From: Bigelowiella natans CCMP2755 | Lineage: Eukaryota > Cercozoa > Chlorarachniophyceae | Direction: 5' to 3' | Assembly: GCA_000320545.1 (NCBI GenBank) | Contig: ADNK01001956.1 | Span: 23,238-87,237, forward strand | DNA: 64,000 nt | Part shown: piece after piece, positions 25,000 to 36,965 of the stretch | Layout of the letters: each line of letters starts with the position of its first letter | How positions within the stretch are numbered: position 1 is the first letter of the stretch | Translations under genes and position numbers: made by a program | Notes under the pieces: model-generated | What the model saw: the letters and a program-made list of their open reading frames with translations, nothing else | Databases searched by the model: none | Told to the model about the DNA's origin: nothing

Positions 25000-25290
25000 C
25001 ATTATCGATCGATACGTAGATGTGAGAAGGAAGAAGAGAAACATATGGCGGGGTGATATTGATGGTGATGATTTCGTGGTTATTGATAACAAAAGGAAAA
25101 TATAAAATATACCACGAAGAAGGTCACTCACAAAATAGACAGCAGCAGACCTCATATTCGCAAATTACTTCCCCCTTAAATATCCAACATTCCACAAAAA
25201 AAACAGTAGAAAACAGTTAGAATTGTTGTTCATCAAGTTGTTCCTAAGTGTTATATGTGTTTAGCACTACCTTCTCATGTCCTTGCACAG

Positions 25291-25600
25291 AATACAATCC
25301 TAGACCTGCTCCCTGGATAATTGTGGTTGTAGTAAATAAGTAGTCGTTGTTGTAGGTAGGTCATCGAAATACAGTAAAGGAGGCCTATAAAGCAGCAGTC
25401 GACAACTTGAAGAGGTAAACAAATGTACTTTCTTTAGTTCCCAGAATTACCAATAATTTGACTGTTGTGTTGTTTTTGTTATCAGTTACCGGTATGCGCG
25501 AAGACTTGACCTCCAATCGTTCGCTATTGTTGTAACTATTTTTTTTTGGGAATTCTACGTGACGATGGTTGGGAGGAAAAGAGTAGGCTTTTTGATATGC

Positions 25601-25603
<3 letters not shown>
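25291..25603 (+). CDS. possible small membrane protein, partial and unrecognised
   Basis: Three plus-strand exons join in phase: 25291..25325, 25356..25414, 25486..25603. They read YNPRPAPWIIV, then VGHRNTVKEAYKAAVDNLKR, then SYRYARRLDLQSFAIVVTIF and a further hydrophobic segment, ending at TGA 25601. The first exon has no start codon, so earlier exons are missing. An alternative donor at 25492 would leave a 6-nt exon and continue into 25678..25793 (RLSDDETCINGGDVGRAAAA, then a hydrophobic tail). I recognise no family and coding status is weak. Confidence 0.28.
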
Positions 25604-25636
<33 letters not shown>

Positions 25637-25899
25637 CCATGGTGATGATCGCGATAGAGATGCTTTATTTTGTAGAAGATTAAGTGATGACGAAACTTGT
25701 ATCAACGGTGGGGACGTTGGTCGCGCTGCTGCTGCCTTGTTATACAAAGTTGTAGGCTTCTTTGTTGCGATTGTAACAGTATCTTCGGTGTAGCAGAAGC
25801 AGAAGAACTACCAGCAGAACAATATTTATTTCTCTTTCTCCTCATCCTTGCCCTAAACTTAATACGCCGCCCCATGAAATTTAGTGAGTAGCTCTTTTG

Positions 25900-27849
25900 A
25901 TGGATGCATTGTTTGTTGGAATCGGAATGGTATGCAGCCCTAATAGTAGTACTAGTGGTAGAAGTAGCTTTAAGGATTAGCATGATGACTGCAACTGCCC
26001 GGCAAAACATGTGGCTGCTGGTGCTGGTGCAATGTTCTCAATGCAAGCTCAGGACCACAAATCGGAAACAGTTTTGAGTTGACATGTGTGTTCTGAGTGG
26101 ATCTAGTGCCATGTGGTGCTCCATTTGAGTATCACTAACAACATTGTTGTTACTGTTGTTAAATTATAAATTAATAGCACATATAATTTTAGAAGTATGA
26201 CCATACATGAGTAAGTATCACTAATGATGTTGTTATTAGTCCACTATGAAAATCACTTCGGTGTAACAACATAGCTGGGAAGTCAAGGGCGCGAAAAGAT
26301 TAACTAACTAACTAACTAACTAGTTGTTGTCAAGTTGTTGCAAATCAACATCATTGTTGATGTGCCTTTGCATGCGCCGCCGTCACATTGCCGCTGATTG
26401 CGCTGCCCCACGCTGGCACGTAGCTAGCTAGACAGAGTGCTAGAGTGCCAAGTTTTCAAGTCCAATCAGTCCTCGCTGAAGCCAGCTAGCCAATTCGAGG
26501 CACTGCACGCGTTTCGTGCTTTGCAATGACAGAGTGGTTCATGCAACACTTTGGAAATGCAGTTCTTGTTCACGTTTGCTTGTTTGTTTGTGTTTTTGGA
26601 AGCATGAATGTGCATCTGTGGATTTGACTAGTTGAGCTCGCGTGCATGGATGGTGCAAGAACAACCAACTGACTGACCAACCGAGCTAGCGAGGATGCTG
26701 GAATGACCAACCTGGCAACTGACCGCTAACTGACCAATTTGACCGACTGAAACCCATGCCAGCATGCCACACAAACACAATCCGACCAACTGACAACTTC
26801 CTTTCCTGTTTCTGCTCGTGCCCTTGCACGGCCTGCGAGCCAAAGTCCTGCTGTTCTTCTAGCTGCTGTGACATTGTTAGTCAAATCGTTTCCCGTGTGT
26901 GGAAGCCAAAGGTTGTTGCGCGTAAGGTGTTCACAGGCCGAGGCGCTACGTGCACAAGTAGGCAGGGGGGGGGAAAGGCACGTTTGCTTCCTTTTGAAGA
27001 GTTGTGTTTATTTTTATTAAAGATTATATTTTTATTAAATCGTGCACTGCGTAATCATTCGCGAAGCTTTCGCGAATGCCGCCGCACGTGGGGCAGCACA
27101 CTTCCGGTGTGCTGCCATGAGTCCCGCCGGAACCCACGTGCCTATGCTGTATTAATATCTACGTTATCTATATTCTATATCCGCGACAACCCCTTTGTTG
27201 TCGCACGTGACTTGTGCCCGCGTAGTGGTACGCGCTACAGCTAGCATGGGGCTAGTCATGCTAGCCATGTAGCTAGCTAGCGCGACTGACAACACTGGAA
27301 CAGTCGCTAGAGGTGCACTAGCTACGTACATGTACGCACGACGACTAGACGACACTACTTCGTGCACAGCACTGCGCAAAAAGAGCCTCTAATTAATGGG
27401 CTATTTGTACGAAGCACAGATGTGGTTGGAGAAGGGCACACAAAAAGCCTCTAATGGGCTATTTGCGCACGTACATGCGCAAGTTTGCATCTCTACATCT
27501 GCTCTGCTAAGGCATAGCACATGTCATGTTGTGTAGTATCATACTGAGTTGCATGATGATTTAGGAATGAGATCGGTACACAAAACAAAGATGTACCTGC
27601 ATGTTTCTATACACATGCTCTGACAATCTCTAACAATGAACCAAATGAACATTTGAGTTCGAATAAATTTAAATACTATTCATAATAATTTTTTTCTGTC
27701 TTGGATGAGTCGTCTATGTCTGAGAGTGCTGCTACAAATTCAACTTGAAGCTTCCCACCAAGATCCAGCATACATATAACTAATTATAAAGCTTCTATGA
27801 TTTGTTCTCTACACAGAAATCACAGTGAGCTTATGTTCTAACGAGATTT
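25900..27849. other. intergenic island between membrane-protein candidate and GH81 gene
   Basis: From about 26280 the sequence becomes GC-rich with CTAGCTAG words (26414-26430, 27240-27290) and contains a copy of the dispersed repeat at 26492-26572. Two near-identical segments, AAAAAGCCTCTAAT... at about 27378-27405 and 27440-27465, form a short direct repeat. No gene is seen. Confidence 0.45.
26492..26572 (+). repeat. dispersed repeat copy D (diverged)
   Basis: ATTCGAGGCACTGCA near the start and CAACACTTTGGAAATG near the end match copy B at 60741-60835 in the same order and orientation, with a diverged middle. Confidence 0.55.
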
Positions 27850-30411
27850 TTATTTTGACGAAGACGATGAGAAAACATCCTCCGCAGTCTGCGTATCATC
27901 AAGAGGTCTTGTTGCAATCCAATATAGAGCGGCAGTGAGGGAGTTTCCATCATCAAACTCGCTCCCATTGAGTGTTTTGATTCCCATCCAAGCTCCTTTC
28001 GGGTCGATGATACTTTCGGCCATTCGTATGTATCCTGCCCAGGTGGGCTTCAAAACAGGCTTTTTCCTTCCTAATGCCATTCCCATTTGTCCATATTCAT
28101 GTGTGACAAAATCTTTAGGAAGTAAGTACTCGGAAGCAGGTGTAAAAGGAAGCATCTGTATGCCGTGTACATATTCAACGTTAGTTCCAAACCACGTCGT
28201 ATGGCTTGCCATGTCTCCCCCAACGACTCCAACGATTGCATTCTTTGTGAAAAGTGGAGGATATAGTCCCGTTGAGAATAGAGGGAAATACGTTTCTAGG
28301 ACAACACCAGGTATGTGCCAGTAGCTTCGACTGGCCAATGTTTCAAGTGCACACAGCATGCGACCGTAGTCCCTCATCTGAGTGTCACCAAGGACAGATC
28401 CTAGTAAAGAAACTGCATAATAAGCATTGACAGCTTCTGAAGAACTTTCCTGCTCCCTTCCATCCGGCATCTTAAACAAACCACTAGCCCAGCTGTGACA
28501 CTCATAGAAATCAAAATGCCTTGCAACAGGGAACTCGATTACGCCTTTCTCAGAATTGGCAATGTCCTTGACCAGAGCGATGGCATAAGTTGCAAGATGT
28601 CCATCAAGAGCCTCCTTTGCAGATTCAGGTCTTAAGTACATCCAAACAGCCAGGCTGTAAATCATGTAACCATAGTGAAAGTGATGATCATTGTAGTATC
28701 CATTCCCGAAGTCGTATATTGGAAACTTAAGCCCTCTTTCAACAATCAATCCCCCCCATGTCTGATCATAAACTAGTCTATTTGCTGAATCAGTTCCATT
28801 TAGCCAACTAATCATCAATTTCTCAACTTTATCAACAGCAATGTTCATCTCTTTCGTTTGGTGAAGTTGTTTTGCAATAAGTGCAAGTTTAGAGAGCATT
28901 GCTAATTTTTTCCCAAGATGATAGGTATCGTTAATGGAACCAAGAGGTTTCTGTACGTCAGACTTCAACGCTGAAGTTATGACATCTTGTGTTATCTGAG
29001 GCGGCGAATTAACCTGTCCGTAAAAGCCAAGGGCAGGTAGATCGATACTTAATGTCCATGTTTCATTGAGATTCTCGAGGGTCGAAACGACAGGGGTCAT
29101 AGGCCCCCTAGACGACCAGTGATGCATCATGCTTTGCCAGGTATTGATGGTAGTTGGTGGTTTCCGGAGAGATGTGACTTTATTTGAGTCCATCATCATC
29201 ATATGATGAGGAAGATAGGACATTAGAAAACCATAGTCCTTCACTCCTCTTGTTTTCCATTGATACATAAGCTCAGCCTTATCTGTTGCATCACCAGGAC
29301 CCGGAATAATACGATAATCTACTGAACCGCTCACAGGATATCTATGAAGAAAGGGAAGAATTGTTTGAAATGCGCTCTCTTGGCATGGCATGAAATTCTT
29401 CTGCCAGGAGACGGAAGGGAACCCGCACGTAAGCATTCCTACTCGAATAGTCCCTGTATATCGATCCTTCGAAGCAGGGTTCATTCTCATAAATGTTGTG
29501 TTGGTCCATTCAAATTGTAGAGCAGGCCGTGAGTAAACTAACCAATTTTGGCCGTTTGAAAGTTGTACCTGATAAGTTACGGATCCTTCTGAATTTGAAG
29601 GTCCTTCCGGAATTTCTAACGCCTTTATTGGAACCGTCCATTTAAGAATGGGTTTTGCTGATTTTAACTCCATGGTAATTAGTGGGCTTCCTCTTACAAG
29701 AGGTACCACCATTTGCGCCTTAGAATCATCATCTGCTGGCCCGTATGTCACTTCTACTGAAAGGTCATCAAAATCGCTCACTTGTGGGCTTTCAGAATAA
29801 CCATCTTCCAGTGAGATAGCAACATCTGCGGTAAAACCTCCAGTGACTGAGAAGTCTGTCACCTAAGATATAGAATAGATTAGACTTTACTGTTGAGCCG
29901 CAGTTCTAAAATTGTTCATGTCATTTGTTATGAGGTAGCTCTGGCATTGACTTACGTAGGCAGTGCGCATTGGATAGCAGATTTGGAGTCCATCAGGTAA
30001 GCTCTTAATTGCGTATGGAGAGGTAATAACGGGACTGTCGAGATCTAAGAGGAGATTTTCCCACCATGCATTTGTGGGGAGTGCAGCCTTAGATTTTTTG
30101 CCCTTCAAGGCCAACCGTTTGGGTTGCACAGGGTGCACAGCAGAGTGAAAAGGAATCGTGATTGAATCTGCAGGTAATTGCTCTGTACTGGCGCCACCAG
30201 ATGGAGATGGTTGAATCTTCCGTGGTAATGACGTCAATGCAGGAGTCATTGAGGGAGTCAAAACAGACAAAATTGCCAGCACACTTATAAGAGCCACAGC
30301 AACCCCAGATCCAACTTGGGAGGCGCGGCAGCTGAAGATGCGTTGTAGCCATGATCTATTGTCATTGCAACTAGGAGGGGGCGACAGCAAGTGTGTACTT
30401 TCCGTTGGCAT
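27850..30411 (-). CDS. membrane-anchored GH81 endo-1,3-beta-glucanase
   Basis: Inverting glycoside hydrolase of family 81 that cleaves beta-1,3-glucans (laminarin, callose, chrysolaminarin-type polymers). Two exons: 30411..29956 and 29862..27850, joined in phase 0 through a consensus GTAAGT donor, giving 822 residues. Family landmarks include LPTNAWWENLLLD near the start of the catalytic region, VYDQTWGGLIVERG, the highly conserved DFGNGYYNDHHFHYGYMIY, ARHFDFYECHSWASGLF and GREQESSSEAVNAYYAV, which holds the acidic catalytic region. The N terminus (about 33 residues) contains ESTHLL, an acidic di-leucine-type sorting signal. It is followed by a single transmembrane segment (VGSGVAVALISVLAILSVL), so this is a type II membrane protein facing the lumen of a vacuole or endosome, or the outside. 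A 2-kb uninterrupted second exon contrasts with the intron-dense neighbours. Confidence 0.93.
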
Positions 30412-31531
30412 TTCTCCGTCGCTGACGTAGCACAGAAGAAATCATTTACATTAAACCCGCAGACAACAGATCACACTACTTCCACTAAGCACCACCATTT
30501 CCCTGTATGTACTTCATAATCATACCTACTGGAGATCCGAAAGGTGACGGGCCACTGCTGCTCTTCGTGCTGTCTCCTTGCAGAGATAGTTCTAGAAAAT
30601 GGGATCCGTGGGGGGAGAGCGTGTAACTTTGAGTTGATGTAAGTACCACACCACGCACCTTCAGCTACAACGTCTGCTAAATGTTCTTAATTAGGTAACA
30701 TGATGAATGGGATTAATAATCTGCGACATTTAGAATGAGCTTGTAGTCATAAAATAGAAGGTGCATGAAAGACTGTATAAGTACACAAGAATCTGAAATG
30801 TTTTTCAAACCTATCTTCGCTAAGCTGGGGAATGTTTTTTTTAAAACCATATCCATTTACAATCTTTTCGTACATATTACGATGTCGCACACATATTATA
30901 TGTTATTTGCCAACGCAAACATGTGTTTGCATTTGTTGAAATATTGATTGAAGATCAAGCAAGAGAAAGAGAGTAGCAGAAGGCTGTCTTAATTGAGAGA
31001 AACAGTATCCAAACATCGGTGCGACTTCGTCCAACGTACCGATTTCGCTTCAAACAATTGAAAATTCTCGTCTTCACTGGGAATTTTGGCCAAAAAAGTG
31101 CACAATATGAAACAAAATACATGTAAGAGTTTATATTTTTCTTTAAAACTTCCATGCGTAGTTTCTCGGGGTACCGCTACGTGTGTGCTGTGGATAAGGC
31201 CCGATTTGTAAGGAGAAGCAGTTTATCTGGGTCTTTTTAGATGTTTTCACTGGAAATTAGGAAATGCTCGACACTTGAGATTCTCCATCGGTAATTTATT
31301 ATACATGTTGTACAGCTGCAGGAATGTGTAATTTTGAAATTCATATTTCGTAAAACTGTGAAGTCGCAAGATCGAAGTGCAGCAGTTCGGTGCTCATTTG
31401 ATTTTGCTGGAATTTACCAGTTGCGACATATCATAGGCCCCCAATTATCCAGTGAGACACAGGCGTTTCTTGCCTCCGAAAGTTCACGGTTTCTGTCATC
31501 TCTATCCTCATCCCTCAGGAAGGTGATGACT

Positions 31532-31580
<49 letters not shown>

Positions 31581-31629
31581 ATTTACTCTAAGCAAATAAT
31601 GATATTTAGGAAAGAACACATAGCAAAAT
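30412..31629. promoter_or_regulatory. shared upstream region of GH81 (-) and pyruvate kinase (+)
   Basis: The two genes diverge from this 1.2-kb gap. It contains TGCGAC at 30722 and 31020, GTCGCA at 31363 and TGCGAC at 31422, plus a (CT)n tract at about 31529-31575. A frame at 31334-31520 looks faintly coding but cannot be spliced in phase to the pyruvate kinase start, so I treat it as 5' untranslated. Confidence 0.45.
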
Positions 31630-34600
31630 ATGAGTGGAGTTGGAGATTTCAGCGTGCAAGCTTTGGTGTCAAAAAGCAGTTCAGAGGCAGAGATGAAACA
31701 GAAAATTTCCCGAGAAAAGCTTTCTGAGCTTCTTCAGCTCTGTGGGATGACTGATCCTCCACGCAAAAAACATGTTCATGACTTTTTTAGGGTGTCCAAA
31801 AATCAAACTCTAGATGAGTTCGTCAATGAATACCTGAGGTCCTGCGTTAACTTACTCGAAAGGCTTTAATTCTAATAATGTTTCATATATTTCCTGTACA
31901 ACAGAATGATTAGTCTCAAATCAATACTGGCAATGCATCATGATATAAGTTCAAAGCAGAAAGTAGATCAGAAAACTGTACTTTCATACTTCACCTCAAA
32001 TAGCTGCAATATCGACGCGAAATACCTCATCGACAAGCTTTATAGTTATTTGAAGAAGGTGTAAAGTAATTACTATAAAATTTCAATCTGACAAACTGGA
32101 AAACCTCCTTCTCAGATTAGTTGTTAATGTAATTCAGAAAGACACTGCCACAATAACTCTCAGCGAAACTCTCAAATGGTTGTGTGGGTTTTGACATAAA
32201 AAAATCTTTTTCGTGCAGGATTTTTTAACACCGAATTTTCGTAGGTATCAAAACCAGTTTCATATGATTGGAGAAAATCGAGAATCTAAGCGAGGGTCTC
32301 AAGCTGCTTCCGAAACCAAGGAGAAGAAGATCGATGAAGTTTACAATGAGAAGAAAGATGAACTCCCGTCTATCATACGTCGAAATTCGAAGGTCCTACA
32401 CATCTATATTTTATACCCCCGCCGCTATTAAGCAGAGTCCTTCTCAGATCGTGGCCACCTTGGGACCAGCCTCGAGTAGCCTAGATATGTTGCGAAAATT
32501 AGTTCGGTATGATCTTTACAGTTTGTGCGAACGTACAGAGAGTCTCATGATGATAGTTGTCTCTTAAATTAGAGTGGGAGTCAATATTTTCCGCCTGAAT
32601 TTCTCGCATGCGAAACCGGATTATAGTAATATGGTACCATTGATTGAAGCACTCCAACAAATTAAGGTAGTACTCAAACAGCCAACTTTACTTCAACATT
32701 ATATTTAGAGTTGAAAACTCTTCATCAGATGAGTACTAATAATCTCTTTCCTTTTAAATAATGATGAAGCGTGAGAACGCAGGAACTCCATATGTGCCGG
32801 CTGTATTGGCAGATCTACAGGTACTTCGCAAAATCAAAAGTTTATATTTTTACAACTCTGATGGTTCCGGATCTTAGGGTCCAAAATTTCGCACTGGGGA
32901 ACTAAAGGATCATAAAGAGGTCACCTTGGTTAAGGTATAATATTTCATTTTACCAAAATTAAAAATTAAGATATGATTACCCAAGTTTGAATATTCTGTA
33001 TCATTATAAATTATAGGGTTCAACAATAAATCTTGTTACATCGAAAATCCAGACTGTGGGGGATGGAAAGACAATCACAACAGGTCATATCCTAACTATT
33101 TTAGAGACCTCATATTAATAAGTACACTGTATATTTAGGAACCGCTGATGCAGATCTATGTGTACGAAACTTGGAAGTTGGACAGAGAGTCATGATCAAT
33201 GATGGGTAATTTTTAAGTGGTGTTGCCAGATTCAATGATCACAGACATGGGGCTAGATTTATGACATTTTCACAATATAAATAGTGCCATTGTTCTCCGC
33301 GTGAAAGAACGTAAATCAAAGGAGGTAATAATTACGCAGAAAATCTAGTCGTTTTCGTGATATGATTTCTTGTTACATATTTTTCTTGAAGGAATTGAAG
33401 TGTGAAGTGCTGATTGGAGGTGTTTTAAGTGAAAGAAAGGGGATAAACACTCCCGAACTTACTGTAATAATTTTTTTAAAACGAAAGTGTTCTTCTGATG
33501 GAGGTAGTAATATCTCTCAGGTTCCACTTCCAGCTCTAACTGCTAAGGATAAAAAAGATTGCAAATTCGTATGCGAAGGCGGCTTTGCGGTAGATATCTC
33601 GTATGATGTATCAAGTTCCGCAGGCTAAGTGTTATGTTACACGTAGGATTTTATTGCACTTAGTTTTGTGCAGAGAAAGGAAGATGTGGAAGAACTTAAG
33701 CAGCTAATTTCTATAGTACGCAATCATTCAATATTAATGTGATATTGTTCTTAATTGTAAACCACTCAACGCCAACAGAGTCTTCCTGAGGATGCCGAAC
33801 AACCCAAAATTATTTGTAAGATAGAAAAGCCACAGGTATGCTTTCGTTAATTTCATTTCTGTGAAGATGTAAACTCAAACACAACCTAGGCAATTGAATG
33901 TATCGATTCAATATTGGAAGTCACAGACGGTATCATGGTCGCGCGAGGGGACCTAGGAGTTGAATGCAGCCTGCAAAAATTACCAGGGTTCCAACTAAAA
34001 TTATATTAATTATTTGTTGAATGCAATTTGGTAAATTGTTCGATATGGCAGATATCAGAAGCTTTTAATCCATAAAGCCAACCTATCCAAGAAAATCGTT
34101 ATAACTGCAACACAAGTATATCAACCATTCTGGATATTATTGTAGATAAATTACAGTTATACTTGTATTCTAGATGCTTGAATCAATGATTACCAATGCG
34201 GCTCCGACTCGAGCTGAGGTAAGTTATCGGGTCTCCTCACAGGAACCGCTAAGTTTCAATTTTCACTCAAGCTTTGAATTTAATTTGCAAATCATTTGCC
34301 ATTTTCAATATGATACAAGCGTCGTGAAATACTATCTCCATCTTAGGTGTCAGATGTTGCAAATGCGTGTTACGACGGTACGGACGCAGTAATGCTCAGG
34401 TATTCATGTATGTATGCAAAATTTGTGTGTATGTGTGTGTGTGTGCGTTGTGTTCAATGTATTCGTCGTTGCTTTGCCTTCTAATCTGATACATTTCATG
34501 CTTTAAAGTGGGGAGAGTGCGGTTGGAAATTTTCCGATTGAGGCAGTGACTATGATGAGTGAGATATGTCTAGAAGCAGAGGTATTGTCTTGATTTTTTC

Positions 34601-35437
34601 AGTATACTTGAATATTTCTCACCCTGAAAGTTGCAGAAAACGATGAGGGAGCTCGAAAGGGATCGCTTAGACTATGAGGTGAGAAATTGATCAAGGGTGT
34701 GGAATTATGAATATTAACCTTAAACTTATCTTATAAGGAGGAAGAGGACATTGGTGGTTTAAAGTTCCGTTATGCTGTTGCAGAGGTTCTAAAATAGGAC
34801 TTAAACACATAATTCATCCAACTAAATCATTTTTTCCACCGCTAGAGCGCTTGTAGGGCTGCCGAGATTATTCAGGCAAAAGCAGTGATTTTTTTCTGCG
34901 AACAATTTGAGGTAATGGAAATTCTGAATGAGCATTGTAGGAATTAATTTTACGGGATTTTCGAAGGTTGCGATCTATCTGGCGAAATTGCGACCAAGTT
35001 GCCCAATTTTCATCGTAACCTTCACCGAAAGTATTGCATCCTGCACCCAAGGTCATAGTAGATTAGGTTTTAACACATCAATATCTGACTAGTTTATTTG
35101 TCAGGATTATATGGATGCCATCCGATATTAATAAAAGAGGTGAGAAGTGATGATGTGAGCTTCCATGCATTTCTTTCTAATGATAATATATCATTCTAGG
35201 ACATCGAAAGTTTCAAGACTACTGATGATTTTACGAGGACTATCGAACGTCACATTTTTTCTTTGACAGGGTATTGAGCACAATGAATTCGGTGTCATTG
35301 AGGTCACAACATGATTTTTCTTGCCATCCAGGACGGCCCTGGAAGAATCTGATGTGATGGTTTGTGCCCATCGTTGCCAATTCCCAAGTTTGCACAACAC
35401 GGTTCGAATGGTGAAATTAGGCAAAAGTCGCGGTTGA
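31630..35437 (+). CDS. pyruvate kinase with ~180-residue N-terminal extension
   Basis: Converts phosphoenolpyruvate and ADP to pyruvate and ATP. Twenty-six exons: 31630..31838, 31905..32058, 32219..32392, 32448..32506, 32573..32666, 32770..32820, 32878..32934, 33017..33083, 33139..33205, 33285..33324, 33392..33463, 33521..33589, 33647..33715, 33779..33835, 33890..33987, 34052..34115, 34174..34218, 34347..34399, 34509..34581, 34637..34678, 34738..34785, 34846..34911, 34967..35051, 35105..35139, 35200..35270, 35332..35437. All phases agree, giving 674 residues. Landmarks: IVATLGPASSS, VNIFRLNFSHA, ADLQGPKFRTG, DFIALSFVQRKEDV, ICKIEKPQAIECID, DGIMVARGDLGVE, ITATQMLESMI and DGTDAVMLSGESAVG. The end NTVRMVKLG fits the family. 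Residues 1-179, before IVATLGPAS, are Lys/Glu-rich and helical-looking and match nothing I recognise. Because exon 3 splices directly into the catalytic start, the extension belongs to the protein. Introns are 51-128 bp and nearly free of microsatellites. Confidence 0.93.
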
Positions 35438-36380
35438 TCGGGAAAACCTCAGGAGGACCAGTGTCTCCATTGAATGCGTTTGCCTAGTTTTGAAATGTGA
35501 TCAATGACCTCGCAATTTTGCATCATGTAAGTTCTCATGCTTGCAGGACAATCCATGCGCGCGTGCAGTGTCCTCAAAGCTAGCAGACTGCGGTGGCTTG
35601 TTGTGCTGTCATTGCAGGGAACTCGCGCTCGAAGTGAGTGCACACGTGTGCGATGCTGTCGATCAGCTGTGTGACCATCTTGTGCGACGGTGATGCACAG
35701 ATGCAAGATGGATGCAATGAAGTGATGTACGAACTGTTGGCCAGTGCCAATGAGATCAGCGTGCAGATGATGACAATTTTTGGGAAAAAAACCAAAAAAG
35801 GTCAGGAATGATTGTTCCAGAAGCCACGCTGTGCATTGTGTGATTGGAGTTGTGTTTCTTGCATGTTGGCACAATCAATGTGAACTTGTTGCATCGCAGG
35901 TCCGCAACACTCGCCACGTCATCGCGACATTGAGATGACAAACCAAAAAAGTCGAGGTGGCCGGGCTAGCCCCCTGACTCGACTTTCTGCATCAAGCTCG
36001 TGTGCACTCGTTGTTCGAACTGGCGACGTTTCGAGTGCCATTGACAGGGCTCCCTGTGCGATGCAGACTTGGACGCGTGCTTTTGCAGCCAAGCGCACGT
36101 GTGGATTAATCAACAATTCATCGCGACGACGTTCACCTCGTCTTTCACTTTTTCCAATGATGGCATTGCTGTGTCCATTGTTCCAGACCTACTGCTGTGC
36201 TTGCTGATCTTGGGAAGTGGTCTGTTGTTTTTGCTCCTTTGTTTCGCTGGCATGAAACAGAGGTCTGAGGTGGAAGGACCAAAAGGGGAACGATCAATTG
36301 GTTCATTGAAGCACAGAGAAGCATTGGGCTGAATCGTTTTCATTTTGACGATCATGTCGCATCGATCGCGCGACGCTCAG

Positions 36381-36481
36381 AACAATGAACAATGAACAAT
36401 GAACAATGAACAACAATGATGAACCACACTTCCAAAGTGTGACAAGACATTTGCAGTGTGCGAAATGCAGTGCCTCGAACT
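36381..36481 (-). repeat. dispersed repeat copy A
   Basis: A (GAACAAT)n-like run is followed by TTCCAAAGTGTGACAAGACA and TTTGCAGTGTGCGAAATGCA. The block is a close reverse-complement match to 60741-60835, with shorter matches at 26492-26572 and 52005-52060. Confidence 0.75.
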
Positions 36482-36721
36482 GACTTCAGTGAGGTCCACC
36501 TAGTGAAACCAGAAGGAATCAAGAATGGCATTCTGGCCACTCCTCCGTTCCTAGTTTCATTGTCTTTGGTGCCTGACACTTGCCAACTTCAGGACCACGC
36601 ACCCCTGAATCCTGCCGTGATGGTTTGCTCATGCTTGGAGATCACCAAGCAAGAACACCACACCTGCGAACCCCAAGCGAACAATCAATCCCATGGACCA
36701 CATCTTCATGGTCTGCTTCAT

Positions 36722-36965
36722 GCCTGCCACAACATCCCCGGCTTTTGCGGAGACATTGCCCTCACTGGAAGGCATGAAGATGGAGGAGGATGCATTCTTC
36801 GTTGCTAGTCCACTTGGACAACGAGCTTCGCAATGACCACAACATCCCCGGCTTTTGCGGAGACAAAGCCCCCATCATTGCAATTGGAAGCACTAGCTTC
36901 ACGCCAACCACAACATCCCCGGCTCAGAAAGAACAATGAACAACAATGAACAATGATGATGAACA
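36722..36965 (+). repeat. three direct copies of a CACAACATCCCCGGC segment
   Basis: CACAACATCCCCGGCTTTTG followed by CGGAGACA occurs at about 36728 and 36839. A shorter version (CACAACATCCCCGGCT) occurs at about 36907, followed by a second GAACAATGAACAACAATG tract. Unit spacing is about 111 then 68 bp. Confidence 0.75.

Noticed and set aside
27935-28324. Open frame antisense to GH81
   Set aside because: A shadow of the strongly conserved GH81 coding strand.
31334-31591. Additional first exon of pyruvate kinase
   Set aside because: Every plausible splice to the exon at 31630 hits a stop or frameshift, and its tail is a CT microsatellite.
33590-33646. VDISYDVSSSAG read-through as part of pyruvate kinase
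   Set aside because: Removing 33590-33646 as an intron restores the family motif DFIALSFVQRKEDV exactly, so this stretch is intron.
35449-36808. Several 60-140 codon open frames in the GC-rich spacer
   Set aside because: Open on both strands, no domain, no splice logic. GC-rich sequence gives long chance frames.
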